From: Bacillota bacterium
GTDB taxonomy: Bacteria > Bacillota > UBA4882 > UBA8346
NCBI GenBank assembly: GCA_029776205.1
Contig: JAKOTQ010000057.1
Span: 1-64,000, forward strand
Reading direction: 5' to 3'
DNA length: 64,000 nt
A model generated the notes under the pieces. The model ran no database searches, was not told the origin of the DNA, and saw nothing but the letters and a program-made list of their open reading frames with translations. Position 1 is the first letter of the stretch. Every line of letters starts with the position of its first letter. Shown here one piece after another: positions 26,329 to 35,470 of the stretch. The translations under genes were made by a program, and so were the position numbers.

Positions 26329-27708
26329 ATGCGCGATATGAAAAAATCGGTTGTGGTGTCAGTTATCGTGTTAGGCATAGGGTTAATCGTCGGTGGAAGT
26401 ATCTATTACCACCGTCAGCAGGCGGCATCGTCCAAACGGGCTGTAGCTTTGGATACCGTGGACGTCCGCCGGATGGATTTGAGCGAAAAAATTGAGGCCA
26501 GCGGAACCGTGGTGATGGAAAGCAGTCCGACGTTAACTCCGCCATACAGTGCTATTGTGAAAAAGATCCTGGTGAAACCGGGCGATTATGTCCGGAAGGG
26601 AGACGTGATGTTCATTTTGCAGGTAGACGACAATGAATTGCAGGAACGTTGGGCCGGGTGGAAATCTTCCCTGAGTCAAAGCCGACTGAATCTGGAAACA
26701 GCGAAACGGGCATTGGAACGCCAGGAAATTTTATACCGGGTTCAGGGAACGACCATCGATGAGTTGGAGAGCGCACAGAGCAAAGTCCGGCAATATGAGG
26801 AACAATGCCGGGAATACGAGTTAAAGCTGGCATCATTAACCCAAAGCGGCGTGGTTTTGTCCGAGGATCAAAGTTGGGATATTCATGTCCGGGCACCCTT
26901 TGACGCTATGGTTTCCTGGGTCAATGTCAAGTTGGAGCAAAGCGTGACAACTTCCACAGAACTCATCGAATTTGGCGGGGATGAACATCTTCTCATCGAA
27001 GTGGAAGTGGATCAAGGCGATATCAATCAAATAAAAGAAGGACTTCCCGTTTTGATCAGTGCAAATGATAAAGATCGAACGATGATTCCTGGAAAGGTTA
27101 TCTCATTCGGAAGTACCGGGACAGAAAGCTCCAATGTGGTGACTTTTCCGGTGCATATTAAGCCTCTGGGATTCACTTCTGAAGTCGGCGAAGCGAAGAG
27201 ACCGGTTGGGATGACATCAACACCCGTCGAGTTAAAACGATCGGAGGGAATGATGTCTGAAAACGGTAAATCGAGAAGGCCGTTCCCGCCAAAATTGGGC
27301 GGCGATCCGGAAAGCGCGGGGACCAAGCCGGTACGTATGCCGCGTAATCTGCAGAATAGGGAAAAACCTGATATCAATTCTTTGAAAAATTTATTGAAGA
27401 TAGGAATGTCCGTTGATGTAACGATTATCGTCGAAAATCATCCGAATGTCTTAGCCATACCCCGAAAAGCCGTTATGGAGGATAACGGAAAAGCTATTGT
27501 GAAAGTGCTCGTAGACGGGAAACCGGAGATTCGCGAGGTTCAACTGGGATACAAAGGGTCTAAATATATTGAAGTGCTTTCAGGATTAAATGAAGGAGAT
27601 AAAATTGTTCTTCCTGAAGGAAGTCCCAGACTCTTTTCAGGGAGCGATTCAATGAAAAACGGGCCCATGAGAAACCGGAATCGGATGATGGGACCACCTC
27701 CCATGTAA
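26329..27708 (+). CDS. HlyD/MacA-type periplasmic adaptor protein
   Basis: The 459-residue membrane fusion protein has an N-terminal membrane anchor (residues 5-23), a lipoyl-type domain (PYSAIVKKILVKPGDYVRKG), a helical hairpin (about 105-165), a beta-barrel domain, and a membrane-proximal domain (IPRKAVMEDNGKAIVKVL). Between the barrel and the last domain lies an insertion of three degenerate 13-residue repeats (27169-27285). The C-terminus is Met/Arg/Pro-rich. It should link the MacB-like transporter to the TolC-like channel. ATG 26338 is an alternative start three codons in. Confidence 0.92.
   Translation: MRDMKKSVVVSVIVLGIGLIVGGSIYYHRQQAASSKRAVALDTVDVRRMDLSEKIEASGTVVMESSPTLTPPYSAIVKKILVKPGDYVRKGDVMFILQVDDNELQERWAGWKSSLSQSRLNLETAKRALERQEILYRVQGTTIDELESAQSKVRQYEEQCREYELKLASLTQSGVVLSEDQSWDIHVRAPFDAMVSWVNVKLEQSVTTSTELIEFGGDEHLLIEVEVDQGDINQIKEGLPVLISANDKDRTMIPGKVISFGSTGTESSNVVTFPVHIKPLGFTSEVGEAKRPVGMTSTPVELKRSEGMMSENGKSRRPFPPKLGGDPESAGTKPVRMPRNLQNREKPDINSLKNLLKIGMSVDVTIIVENHPNVLAIPRKAVMEDNGKAIVKVLVDGKPEIREVQLGYKGSKYIEVLSGLNEGDKIVLPEGSPRLFSGSDSMKNGPMRNRNRMMGPPPM
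27169..27285 (+). repeat. three tandem degenerate 39-bp (13-residue) repeats inside the adaptor gene
   Basis: Units at 27169-27207, 27208-27246 and 27247-27285 encode GFTSEVGEAKRPV, GMTSTPVELKRSE and GMMSENGKSRRPF. The shared pattern is Gly, x, Thr/Met, Ser, then a basic pair near the end. It lies in the barrel to membrane-proximal connection. Confidence 0.6.
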
Positions 27709-27731
27709 TATAAAGGCGTAGGTGATTGAAG

Positions 27732-28451
27732 ATGGCGAAAGCAATGATTAAGACGGAAGCGCTTTATAAGATTTATCAAATGGGAGATACGGAAGTCCGG
27801 GCGTTGGACGGAGTATCGCTGACCGTATCAGAAGGGGAGATGGTAGCGATCATGGGCCCTTCCGGCTCAGGTAAATCCACGTTTATGAATACCTTGGGCT
27901 GCCTGGACCAGCCGACGTCCGGGTCATATCAGTTGGATGGAGAGGAAACGTCAGAGTTAAGCGAGAAAGAAAAAGCCCGGCTCCGAAACCAAAAGATCGG
28001 TTTTGTGTTTCAGTCTTTCAATTTGCTGCCGAACCTGACGGCCCTTCAAAACGTGGAATTGCCATTGATTTATGCAGGAATATCCGCCTCGAAACGTCAA
28101 AAGATCGCCTTGGAAGCGATGGAACGATTGGGGCTGGGGCACCGGATTCATCATAAACCGAAAGAATTGTCGGGAGGGCAGCAACAACGGGTAGCCATTG
28201 CCCGGGCTCTTGTCAATCAGCCGAGATTGCTTTTGGCGGATGAACCCACAGGTAATCTGGATACTAAATCAAGTCGGGAGATTATGGCCGTTTTCCAGGA
28301 ATTGCACAGAAATGGAATTACCATTGTTTTGGTTACCCATGAAGAAGATATTGCGGCCTTTACCGAGCGCATTGTCCGTTTTACGGACGGGAAGATTGTC
28401 GATGACCGCCGGATCGAGCAAAAGGTTATTGATGAAGGGGTGCTGGCATGA
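27732..28451 (+). CDS. MacB/LolD-type ABC transporter ATPase
   Basis: The 239-residue ATPase has Walker A GPSGSGKST, Q-loop FVFQSFNLLPNLTALQNV, signature LSGGQQQRVAIARAL, Walker B LLLADEPTGNLD and the H-loop THEED. The FQSFNLLP and ADEPTGNLD wording is typical of the FtsE/LolD/MacB group. ATG 27732 sits at a proper distance from AGGTGA, whereas TTG 27726 touches it. Its stop overlaps the permease start by four bases. It powers mechanotransmission-type export with the FtsX-like permease. Confidence 0.95.
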   Translation: MAKAMIKTEALYKIYQMGDTEVRALDGVSLTVSEGEMVAIMGPSGSGKSTFMNTLGCLDQPTSGSYQLDGEETSELSEKEKARLRNQKIGFVFQSFNLLPNLTALQNVELPLIYAGISASKRQKIALEAMERLGLGHRIHHKPKELSGGQQQRVAIARALVNQPRLLLADEPTGNLDTKSSREIMAVFQELHRNGITIVLVTHEEDIAAFTERIVRFTDGKIVDDRRIEQKVIDEGVLA

Positions 28452-29644
28452 AAATTGTTGAAATTCTAATCATGGCGTTACGCAATTTATCGGGAAACAA
28501 GATCCGGTCCCTATTGACGATGTTGGGCGTAATTATTGGTGTGGCAGCGGTTATCGTGATGGTTGCTTTGGGAGAAGGAGCTCAACGAAAAGTGACGGAA
28601 AATATCACAGCCATGGGTTCCAATTTGGTGATGGTTTTTCCGGGGCGAGGTAACAGCCGGGGAGGGGCTTTTGGAGGTGGAGAGCAATTAACCAACAGTA
28701 TTTTATCGGTTATTGAAGATGCTTCGTTTCATATCAAGACGATCGCTCCGGAAGCCCGAAAAAACTTTGTTGTCAGTTATGGAGACAACAGCATGCAAAC
28801 CTCGGTGATCGGTTGTACACTTGACTATATTACGTTACGGAATTATCAAATAGCGGATGGCCGGTTTTTTGATGAAGCAGAGATTAATGCCCGGAGCCGG
28901 GTGGCGGTTATCGGGTCATATTTGGCAGACGAATTGTTCCAGGATACGGATCCGGTGGGTGAGTTTATTAAGATTGGCGTGTTCCGATACGAGATCATCG
29001 GGGTCCTCAAAGAGAAAGGGCAAAGCGGTTTCGGGAATAGCGATGATTTGCTGTTGATTCCTCTAACAACCATGCAGCAAAGAATTATGGGAAACCAGAG
29101 GTTAAGTACTGTTTATATTCAGGCTGATAGTGCGGAAAACGTCGATAAGGTGTACAATCAGGTATATGATGCATTGATGGAAGAGTTTCAAGATGAAACC
29201 AAATTTAACATCCGAAACCAAGCGGAGATTTTAGAGACTGTCCAGGAAACGTCAAAGACATTTACGTTACTACTTGGTGGTATCGCGGCCGTTTCATTGC
29301 TGGTTGGCGGTATCGGGATTATGAATATTATGTTGGTATCCATCACCGAACGAATTAAGGAAATTGGCCTTCGAAAGGCGATTGGCGCAACAAAGTGGGA
29401 AATTTTAAGTATGTTTCTCATCGAAGCCGTGGGATTGAGCATAACCGGAGGATTGATCGGTATCTGTTTGGGCTGGGGAGTTAGTTCGGTGGTTTCGCGG
29501 GTAACGGAGTGGACCACGGTGATCTCTCCGGAATCTATCTTAATATCTTTCGGATTTTCGATCGTGGTCGGCCTTTTCTTTGGGGGATATCCTGCGTATA
29601 AAGCGGCGGGCCTTCATCCGATTGAGGCGTTACGGCATGAATGA
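28448..29644 (+). CDS. MacB-type ABC transporter permease (FtsX family)
   Basis: The 398-residue protein has one N-terminal helix (NKIRSLLTMLGVIIGVAAVI), a large extracytoplasmic MacB-PCD domain (about residues 45-245) and three C-terminal helices with the FtsX motif GIMNIMLVSITERIKEIGLRKAIGA region. This topology defines MacB-like pumps that expel substrates from the periplasm through a TolC channel. The start overlaps the ATPase stop (ATGA). Substrates could be antibiotics, siderophores or peptides; none is indicated by sequence. Confidence 0.94.
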   Translation: MKIVEILIMALRNLSGNKIRSLLTMLGVIIGVAAVIVMVALGEGAQRKVTENITAMGSNLVMVFPGRGNSRGGAFGGGEQLTNSILSVIEDASFHIKTIAPEARKNFVVSYGDNSMQTSVIGCTLDYITLRNYQIADGRFFDEAEINARSRVAVIGSYLADELFQDTDPVGEFIKIGVFRYEIIGVLKEKGQSGFGNSDDLLLIPLTTMQQRIMGNQRLSTVYIQADSAENVDKVYNQVYDALMEEFQDETKFNIRNQAEILETVQETSKTFTLLLGGIAAVSLLVGGIGIMNIMLVSITERIKEIGLRKAIGATKWEILSMFLIEAVGLSITGGLIGICLGWGVSSVVSRVTEWTTVISPESILISFGFSIVVGLFFGGYPAYKAAGLHPIEALRHE

Positions 29645-29667
29645 CCATTCTGAAAGGGCGATGCTGA

Positions 29668-30342
29668 ATGAAAGTATTGTTGGTTGAAGATGAAGCCAAA
29701 TTGGCCAACGCATTGGCACAGATTTTAAAACGCCAAGGTTATCAGGTGGATGTTGCCTACGATGGCGATCAGGGCTTAGAGATGGCGGAGAGCGGGCTTT
29801 ATGATCTGATCGTTTTAGATCGGATGCTGCCGGGAAAAGACGGGGTGAGCATCATTAAGGAACTGCGCCGTCAGGGCATGCACCATCCGGTGTTGTTTTT
29901 AACAGCTAAAGATGCACCGGCTGATCGGGTAGAAGGTTTGGATGCCGGCGCAGATGACTATTTGGTTAAGCCCTTTTCAACTGACGAACTTTTAGCACGG
30001 TTAAGAGCTTTGAGCCGTCGGAAAAACAAGGAATTTATGAATTCAACCCTCAATGCTGCCGGATTGACACTGGATCCGTTGAAGGGCGAGGTGTCCAATG
30101 GGACTGAAGTGATTCAACTGACCGTAAAAGAAACATTATTACTGGAACTACTGATGCGCCACCCCGGCCAGGTTGTTCCGAAGGAGTTGATCTTCGAACG
30201 GGTCTGGGGGTATGATTCCGACAGTGAGTTGGGTAATATTGACCTTTATATCCATTATCTTCGTAAAAAGCTAAAGGTGCCTTGTATTAAAACGGTCCGG
30301 GGAATAGGCTATTATTTACAGGGGGATGCCGATGTTTCGTAA
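29668..30342 (+). CDS. OmpR/PhoB family response regulator
   Basis: The 224-residue regulator has a receiver domain with the acidic pocket Glu7/Asp8, phospho-acceptor Asp51 (LIVLDRMLPGKDG) and Lys102-region (YLVKPFSTDELLARL), then a winged-helix DNA-binding domain (about residues 128-220, ending TVRGIGYYL). The gene follows the pump permease after 23 bases and overlaps the sensor kinase start, so it most likely controls its own efflux operon. Confidence 0.96.
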   Translation: MKVLLVEDEAKLANALAQILKRQGYQVDVAYDGDQGLEMAESGLYDLIVLDRMLPGKDGVSIIKELRRQGMHHPVLFLTAKDAPADRVEGLDAGADDYLVKPFSTDELLARLRALSRRKNKEFMNSTLNAAGLTLDPLKGEVSNGTEVIQLTVKETLLLELLMRHPGQVVPKELIFERVWGYDSDSELGNIDLYIHYLRKKLKVPCIKTVRGIGYYLQGDADVS

Positions 30343-31639
30343 ATTAAAGCTTCAATTTATTCTGACGAATTTACTGATCATCACCTTTTTGTTTATCACC
30401 CTGACCGGTGGAGCCTATTTGGTATTACACTTTAGAATGATGAATCATGCGGAATTTTTTGCGAAGCGGATGGCGGAAGGGATCAATTCCGGAATGTTTC
30501 TTAAGCAGGAATTGAAACCTCCATCACACCCTCGGACAAGAGAGGATCAGTCTTCGTCATCCTCCGGACTCTTCAAAAAGCCACGGTTTGCACCTCCGGT
30601 TGTTTTCTTCGTTAAAGTAGCTCCTAACGGCGAGATTTTTCATAATGCAGGGAATATACCTGTTACTCTCGGGAAATTGAAACCCTTAGTACGTAAAATT
30701 TTGAAAAGTTCAAAAGAAAGCGGAACCATACGTTTGGCTGATTCCCAATGCTTTTATTATCAGACACCGCTTACGAAAGAATCAGGCACCTTGATCGTTT
30801 TTCAAGGTTTAAAGATGGAAAAGGTCAATCAATACTCATTGATAACCACTTTAATCCTGTTGGGAGGTTTCTATCTTATTTTGGCCACTTTTGGCAGCCT
30901 TTTCATGGCCAAACGGGCGATTGCCCCGATTCAAAAATCTTGGCAGCAGCAGAAGGATTTTTTGGCCGACGCTTCCCATGAACTCCGAACACCGTTGGCA
31001 GTCATCCAGACTAATTTGGAAGTGATCATGGGAAGCCCCGAGGAGACGGTGGCCAGCCAGATGGATTGGCTGACCAATATTAAGGAAGAAACCGAGCAAA
31101 TGTCGGCGTTGGTATCTTCGTTGATTTTCCTGGCCAGGGCCGATGCCCATCAATATGTGCTTAATAAGCGCCATTTGTATTTGGATAAGCTGATTTCCCG
31201 TGTAGCTGAGGCTTTTCGCCCTTTGGCTGATCAATCTCAAGTGGAAATCGTTCTGGATCTTCAGGAAAATACTCTCTGTGACGGAGATGAAGCCAGTCTT
31301 CGTCAAATGCTGGAAAACCTTTTGGATAATGCCCTCCGGTATACACCGGCTGGGGGAAAAATTGAAATCGGTCTTCATCAAAGCGAAAAGAAAATTCGAC
31401 TGACCGTTGCGGATACCGGTTCGGGAATCGGACCTGAGCATCTGGATAAAATATTTGACCGGTTTTATCAGGCGGATAAATCCCGTTCTAAAGGAAAAGC
31501 CGGATTGGGGCTTTCGATTGTGAAAAGCATTGTTGAGAATCATCATGGGACCATACGAGTCCAGAGCAAGCCCGGAAAGGGAACCACGTTTACGGTTCAG
31601 TTGCCCTTGGTGAAAGAAGTGCATCATGGCTCCACTTAA
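30332..31639 (+). CDS. sensor histidine kinase, pump-linked two-component system
   Basis: The 435-residue kinase has an N-terminal helix (about 8-31), a short extracytoplasmic sensor of about 120 residues with a Pro/Ser-rich start, a second helix (about 158-182), the HisKA box FLADASHELRTPLAVIQTNLE and an HATPase_c domain with N, G1 and G2 boxes (LLDNALRYTPAGG, DTGSGIGPEHL, GLGLSIVKSIVE). ATG 30332 is the better start because the ribosome site GGGGG abuts the ATG at 30326. It overlaps the response regulator by 11 bases. Confidence 0.95.
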   Translation: MFRKLKLQFILTNLLIITFLFITLTGGAYLVLHFRMMNHAEFFAKRMAEGINSGMFLKQELKPPSHPRTREDQSSSSSGLFKKPRFAPPVVFFVKVAPNGEIFHNAGNIPVTLGKLKPLVRKILKSSKESGTIRLADSQCFYYQTPLTKESGTLIVFQGLKMEKVNQYSLITTLILLGGFYLILATFGSLFMAKRAIAPIQKSWQQQKDFLADASHELRTPLAVIQTNLEVIMGSPEETVASQMDWLTNIKEETEQMSALVSSLIFLARADAHQYVLNKRHLYLDKLISRVAEAFRPLADQSQVEIVLDLQENTLCDGDEASLRQMLENLLDNALRYTPAGGKIEIGLHQSEKKIRLTVADTGSGIGPEHLDKIFDRFYQADKSRSKGKAGLGLSIVKSIVENHHGTIRVQSKPGKGTTFTVQLPLVKEVHHGST

Positions 31640-31661
31640 TTAATATTTAAAGTTGAATTAC

Positions 31662-31725
31662 AAAAACTCTCCGAACATTTAATCGGAAACGAATTTCTGA
31701 TTCCATGGTCCGGAGGGTTTTTCGT
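31662..31725 (+). terminator. long nested terminator hairpin
   Basis: AAAAACTCTCCG (31662-31673) pairs with CGGAGGGTTTTT (31711-31722), and inside it AATCGGAAA pairs with TTTCTGATT. The 61-base structure ends in a T tract and closes the pump/kinase operon. Confidence 0.65.
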
Positions 31726-31889
31726 TTTGACGTCATTGAAAGAAACGGTGTAATCTTTAGGAATTTCCAGATAACCAAAAGCCTTTGTGAAAGGCTTATC
31801 AATATCGTAACAACCTTATTAAAAACAAGATGATAAAACAGGAATAGGGAAAAGTTTGGATAATAACATAAGACACTTACTGTGGGAAA

Positions 31890-31990
31890 ATTCCGTAGTG
31901 TACAGTGCATGGTTCACGGTACACAGTTACAGATATGTTGAATCTATATAACAATATACTGTGTACGATGCATTGTGCGCTGTGAACCCT
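31890..31990. repeat. degenerate intergenic word repeat with inverted arms
   Basis: Words such as GTACAGTGCATGGTTCACGG and GTACGATGCATTGTGCGCTG recur, and GTACACAGT (31919-31927) faces ACTGTGTAC (31958-31966). The composition matches the other word-repeat gaps of the window. No gene is visible. Confidence 0.5.
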
Positions 31991-32028
31991 TTTACTTTCT
32001 GTGATCATGATGATAAAGGAGAACGATT

Positions 32029-32652
32029 TTGGAAGCGATCGAGCAACGTCCGATTATTAATGAAACCCTGAAGACCATCGCCCACCGGAGGAGTATCCGG
32101 ATGTTCAGCGATCAACCGGTGAGCGATGAGGCCATTGGAACCATATTGCAGGCTGCCAACCAGGCGCCGTCAGCCCACAATCAACAGTCTTGGCGGTTTA
32201 TCGTGATAAGGGGCAATAAGAAACGGGAGCTGGTTGAGCTGGTTAATTCGAAAGCGGCTCAATTTCCCAAGGCATCGTCCGTCCTTCTCAGGATGGCTTC
32301 CCGGTCCATTGCCAGTGCACCTGCGGTTATTGCCGTCATTAATACCGGGGAACTGATTGAGCACGGCACTCATTTATTTAATATGGCTTCGGAGCAAGCA
32401 TATGATTTTTTCCGGACGATGGAGATCCAGAGTTCGGCGGCAGCGGTTCAAAATCTATTGCTGGCTGCCACATCCCTCGGATTGGCAACCGTGTGGTTGG
32501 GCATTCTTTTTTTGATCAAAGATGAAGTCTTGGAATTACTGGGGGAACCGAAAGGTGAATTTATGGCCGTCATCCCGGTGGGATATCCGTCTAAAATGAC
32601 CAAAGGCCCGGAAAAGCGACCGCTGGAGACGATCGTTAAATATCTGGATTAA
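32029..32652 (+). CDS. nitroreductase family protein
   Basis: The 207-residue flavoprotein begins at TTG 32029, preceded by AAAGGAGA. The FMN-binding pattern RRSIRMFSDQPV near residue 17-28 and QAPSAHNQQSWRFIVI are intact, and the C-terminal part has the ATSLGLATVWLG segment. Members use NAD(P)H and FMN to reduce nitro compounds, quinones or flavins. The substrate is not evident. It stands between the pump operon and cheR and is probably transcribed alone. Confidence 0.93.
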   Translation: MEAIEQRPIINETLKTIAHRRSIRMFSDQPVSDEAIGTILQAANQAPSAHNQQSWRFIVIRGNKKRELVELVNSKAAQFPKASSVLLRMASRSIASAPAVIAVINTGELIEHGTHLFNMASEQAYDFFRTMEIQSSAAAVQNLLLAATSLGLATVWLGILFLIKDEVLELLGEPKGEFMAVIPVGYPSKMTKGPEKRPLETIVKYLD

Positions 32653-32770
32653 TCGGTTTTTTCCTGAAAGGATTCCTTCAAAGGGAAGTCGAATGATATA
32701 TCTGGATCGAACACGAAAATTTCAGAATGGCCGAAGCCCCGGCCAACGGAGAACGGAGGAATAGCACCGG

Positions 32771-33556
32771 ATGGAATATGATGTCTTCAAGCAAAAAGTG
32801 GGCGAATTATGCGGTATTGATCTCAGGCACTATAAAAGTCAGCAGATGGATCGCCGGATCAATTTCCTGGGACAGGCCTGGGGTGTTAAAGATTATGACG
32901 ATTATTTAAATCAATTGATGACCAGGCCGGAACGGTTCAAAGAATTTATGAACCGGTTGACCATTAATGTTTCGGAGTTTTTTCGCAATCCTGAACGATT
33001 CCATGAATTGTGGCATCAGGTGTTGCCGGATATCTTAAAACACCGTTCCAGGATTACCATTTGGAGCGCCGGTTGTTCGGACGGTTCGGAACCTTATTCG
33101 GTGGCCATCATTGTCAATGAGCTAAATGCTGCCGCTAAAGTGCGGATCTTGGCTACCGATATTGACCGGGAGATCATTCGGAAGGCTCAGGAAGGCATTT
33201 ATACGGCCAATGAAGTGAAAAGTTTGCCGGAGGATTTACGTCTGAAGTATTTTGAGCAGAAAAACCACCTGTTTTATTTGAAGCCTGAGATTAAGCAAAT
33301 GGTGGAATTCCGTCATCATAATTTGTTGAATGATCCTTTTCCCAGCCCGGTGGATTTGATCATCTGCCGCAATGTGGTTATTTATTTTACCAAAGAAGCA
33401 AAAAGTATGTTGTATAAGAAATTCATTGAAGCGCTTCGACCCGGTGGTTATATCTTAGTGGGCGGGACGGAGCCGATCTTGAATTATCGGCAGTTGGGAT
33501 TGGAACATACATTGACGTCGTTTTATCAGAAACCCCGGAATCCGGTTGTCCTTTAG
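32771..33556 (+). CDS. cheR: CheR-type protein-glutamate methyltransferase
   Basis: The 261-residue enzyme has the N-terminal helical CheR domain (residues 1-75, with INVSEFFRNPERF) and a C-terminal SAM-binding domain with WSAGCSDGSEPYSVA, ILATDIDREIIRKA and ICRNVVIYF. It methylates glutamates of chemoreceptors during adaptation. ATG 32771 has an AACGGAGGA site. It is alone, away from other che genes, although motAB lies about 14 kb upstream. The gene ends in TAG. Confidence 0.95.
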   Translation: MEYDVFKQKVGELCGIDLRHYKSQQMDRRINFLGQAWGVKDYDDYLNQLMTRPERFKEFMNRLTINVSEFFRNPERFHELWHQVLPDILKHRSRITIWSAGCSDGSEPYSVAIIVNELNAAAKVRILATDIDREIIRKAQEGIYTANEVKSLPEDLRLKYFEQKNHLFYLKPEIKQMVEFRHHNLLNDPFPSPVDLIICRNVVIYFTKEAKSMLYKKFIEALRPGGYILVGGTEPILNYRQLGLEHTLTSFYQKPRNPVVL

Positions 33557-33606
33557 AAATGCGGTAGATATGTCACGGGAGGATTATTTTCCGAAAGGAG
33601 ATTCGA

Positions 33607-33972
33607 GTGATCGTCGGAACCGGTATCGATATTATCGAGATATCCAGAATTGCCAAAGCCATCAGTAACGAGCACTTTGTGAAACGCGTTTATACCGATG
33701 ACGAATGGGCGGAGAGCAAGGGATTAAGTCACCGTTTGGCCGGGTTTTTTGCAGCGAAGGAAGCGTTGTTGAAGGCCATGGGTACCGGTTTGGCCGGTTT
33801 TTCCTGGCGGGAGATGGCGGTTCGGCATGACGCCAACGGGGCTCCGGTGCTGCATACCGACGGGAAGGTTGCCCGATATCTTCAGGAACTTAAGGTAAGA
33901 AAAATCCATGTGAGCATTTCCCATTGCCGGGAATATGCAGTGGCTCATGTGGTTTTGGAGGCATTCGAGTAA
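33607..33972 (+). CDS. acpS: holo-[acyl-carrier-protein] synthase
   Basis: The 121-residue enzyme transfers 4'-phosphopantetheine from CoA to acyl carrier protein. The Mg-binding motifs GTGIDIIEISRI (Asp8 region) and FAAKEALLKAMGTGLAG (Glu58 region) are present, and SISHCREYAVAHVVL closes the fold. It starts at GTG 33607 after AAAGGAG. The next gene follows one base after its stop, giving the acpS-nnrD-alr order that is common in Bacillota. Confidence 0.95.
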   Translation: MIVGTGIDIIEISRIAKAISNEHFVKRVYTDDEWAESKGLSHRLAGFFAAKEALLKAMGTGLAGFSWREMAVRHDANGAPVLHTDGKVARYLQELKVRKIHVSISHCREYAVAHVVLEAFE

Positions 33973-33973
33973 G

Positions 33974-35470
33974 ATGAGGCTTGCTTTAGCGCTGCAAATG
34001 CGGCAGCTGGATGACAGAGCACAGTCCGAATGGCAATTGTCCGGAGACCTATTGATGGAACGGGCGGCGCTGGCAGCTGCCCGGGAAATGAAACGGATCG
34101 TCAAGGGGAAACTATCGAAAGTTATCATTTGTTGCGGAAAGGGAAATAACGGCGGTGATGGATTGGCGTTGGCCCGCATTTTGCAGGCAGACGGTTCAAA
34201 CATTACGGCTGTTTTATTATACCCTCGGGAGGAATATCGGGGGTTGGCTGCGTTAAACTTGGAACGCGCCGAAAAATTCGGAGTAAGAGTGGCGAGTTGG
34301 AGCGAAAATACGGCCAGTGAATTGAAAGATGCCGATGTGATCGTCGATGCCATCTTGGGAACGGGTACGTTCGGCGCTCCCCGGGAACCCTTGCCTCGGG
34401 TGATCGAAGCCATTAACCGGGCCAACCGGCCGGTGCTGGCCTTGGATATCCCCTCCGGGATCGATGCGGATACGGGGAATGTGCCGGGAACCGCGGTCAA
34501 GGCTCATATGACGGTAACCTTTGGCCTGGCGAAGCCGGGGTTGTACATTTATCCCGGAGCGGAGTATGCCGGGGAAGTGGTCATCGATCATATTGGATTT
34601 CCGGAGGCTTTGATCGAGGATGAGCAGTTGTTCATCCATTGCCTGACTGTGGCGGATGTCCAAAAGATGTTGCCCCGCCGTGAACCGACGGCCCATAAAG
34701 GAACCACCGGCCATCTTCTGGTGATTGGAGGAGCGCCGGGCATGTATGGGGCGCCGGCGTTGGCCGCCCTGGGAGCTTTAAGGACGGGATCCGGATTGGT
34801 GACAGTGGCGGTCGACGATTTGGCCCGGTTCGTGGATAAACCTCGGGAAACAATGGCGGTTGAGCTGGAAGACGCGCTGCAACGGCTGGACGATTACCGC
34901 GCAGTCGTTGTCGGCCCCGGCCTTGGCGCCGAAAGCGGCCTGGAGGTCATGAAGGCGGTCGTTGCTTCCGCCAACCGGCCGCTGGTTATCGATGCGGATG
35001 GTTTAAACGCATTGGCCCAAAACATGGAGTTAATGAAGGAGATTCGGGTGCCGGCCGTGTTGACGCCCCATCCGGGAGAGATGGCCCGGCTGACGGGATT
35101 GGAGACCCGGGCGATTCAAAAAGACCGTTTAAATGTGGCCCGATCTTATGCCGAAAAGTGGCAGAAAATCGTCGTTTTGAAAGGGGCCCGGACGGTGATT
35201 GCCCTTCCCGACGGACGGATTTATCTCAATCTGACCGGTAATTCCGGGATGGCTACGGCCGGTATGGGAGATGTATTGGCCGGAATGATTGGAAGTTTAA
35301 TGGCGCAGGGATTGCCGGCGGAAACGGCGGCGGTTCTTGGCCCTTACCTACATGGTCTGGCCGGGGATCTGGCGGCGGGCCAACGGGGGCCGGTGGGAAT
35401 CGTTGCCGGAGATGTTATTTCGGGGATTCCTGAAGTATATAAGAAGGTGTGGGCAGATGAATCATTATGA
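33974..35470 (+). CDS. nnrD: bifunctional NAD(P)H-hydrate epimerase / ADP-dependent NAD(P)HX dehydratase
   Basis: The 498-residue protein repairs hydrated NAD(P)H. Residues 1-215 are the YjeF_N epimerase domain (CCGKGNNGGDGLALARIL, VDAILGTG, LALDIPSGIDADTG) and residues 225-498 the ribokinase-like dehydratase domain (KGTTGHLLVIGG, LTPHPGEMARLTG, NSGMATAGMGDVLAGMIG). ATG 33974 directly follows acpS; an upstream in-frame ATG at 33935 would overlap acpS and adds an unrelated stretch. Its last 14 bases overlap alr. Length and fusion order are the bacterial norm. Confidence 0.95.
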   Translation: MRLALALQMRQLDDRAQSEWQLSGDLLMERAALAAAREMKRIVKGKLSKVIICCGKGNNGGDGLALARILQADGSNITAVLLYPREEYRGLAALNLERAEKFGVRVASWSENTASELKDADVIVDAILGTGTFGAPREPLPRVIEAINRANRPVLALDIPSGIDADTGNVPGTAVKAHMTVTFGLAKPGLYIYPGAEYAGEVVIDHIGFPEALIEDEQLFIHCLTVADVQKMLPRREPTAHKGTTGHLLVIGGAPGMYGAPALAALGALRTGSGLVTVAVDDLARFVDKPRETMAVELEDALQRLDDYRAVVVGPGLGAESGLEVMKAVVASANRPLVIDADGLNALAQNMELMKEIRVPAVLTPHPGEMARLTGLETRAIQKDRLNVARSYAEKWQKIVVLKGARTVIALPDGRIYLNLTGNSGMATAGMGDVLAGMIGSLMAQGLPAETAAVLGPYLHGLAGDLAAGQRGPVGIVAGDVISGIPEVYKKVWADESL

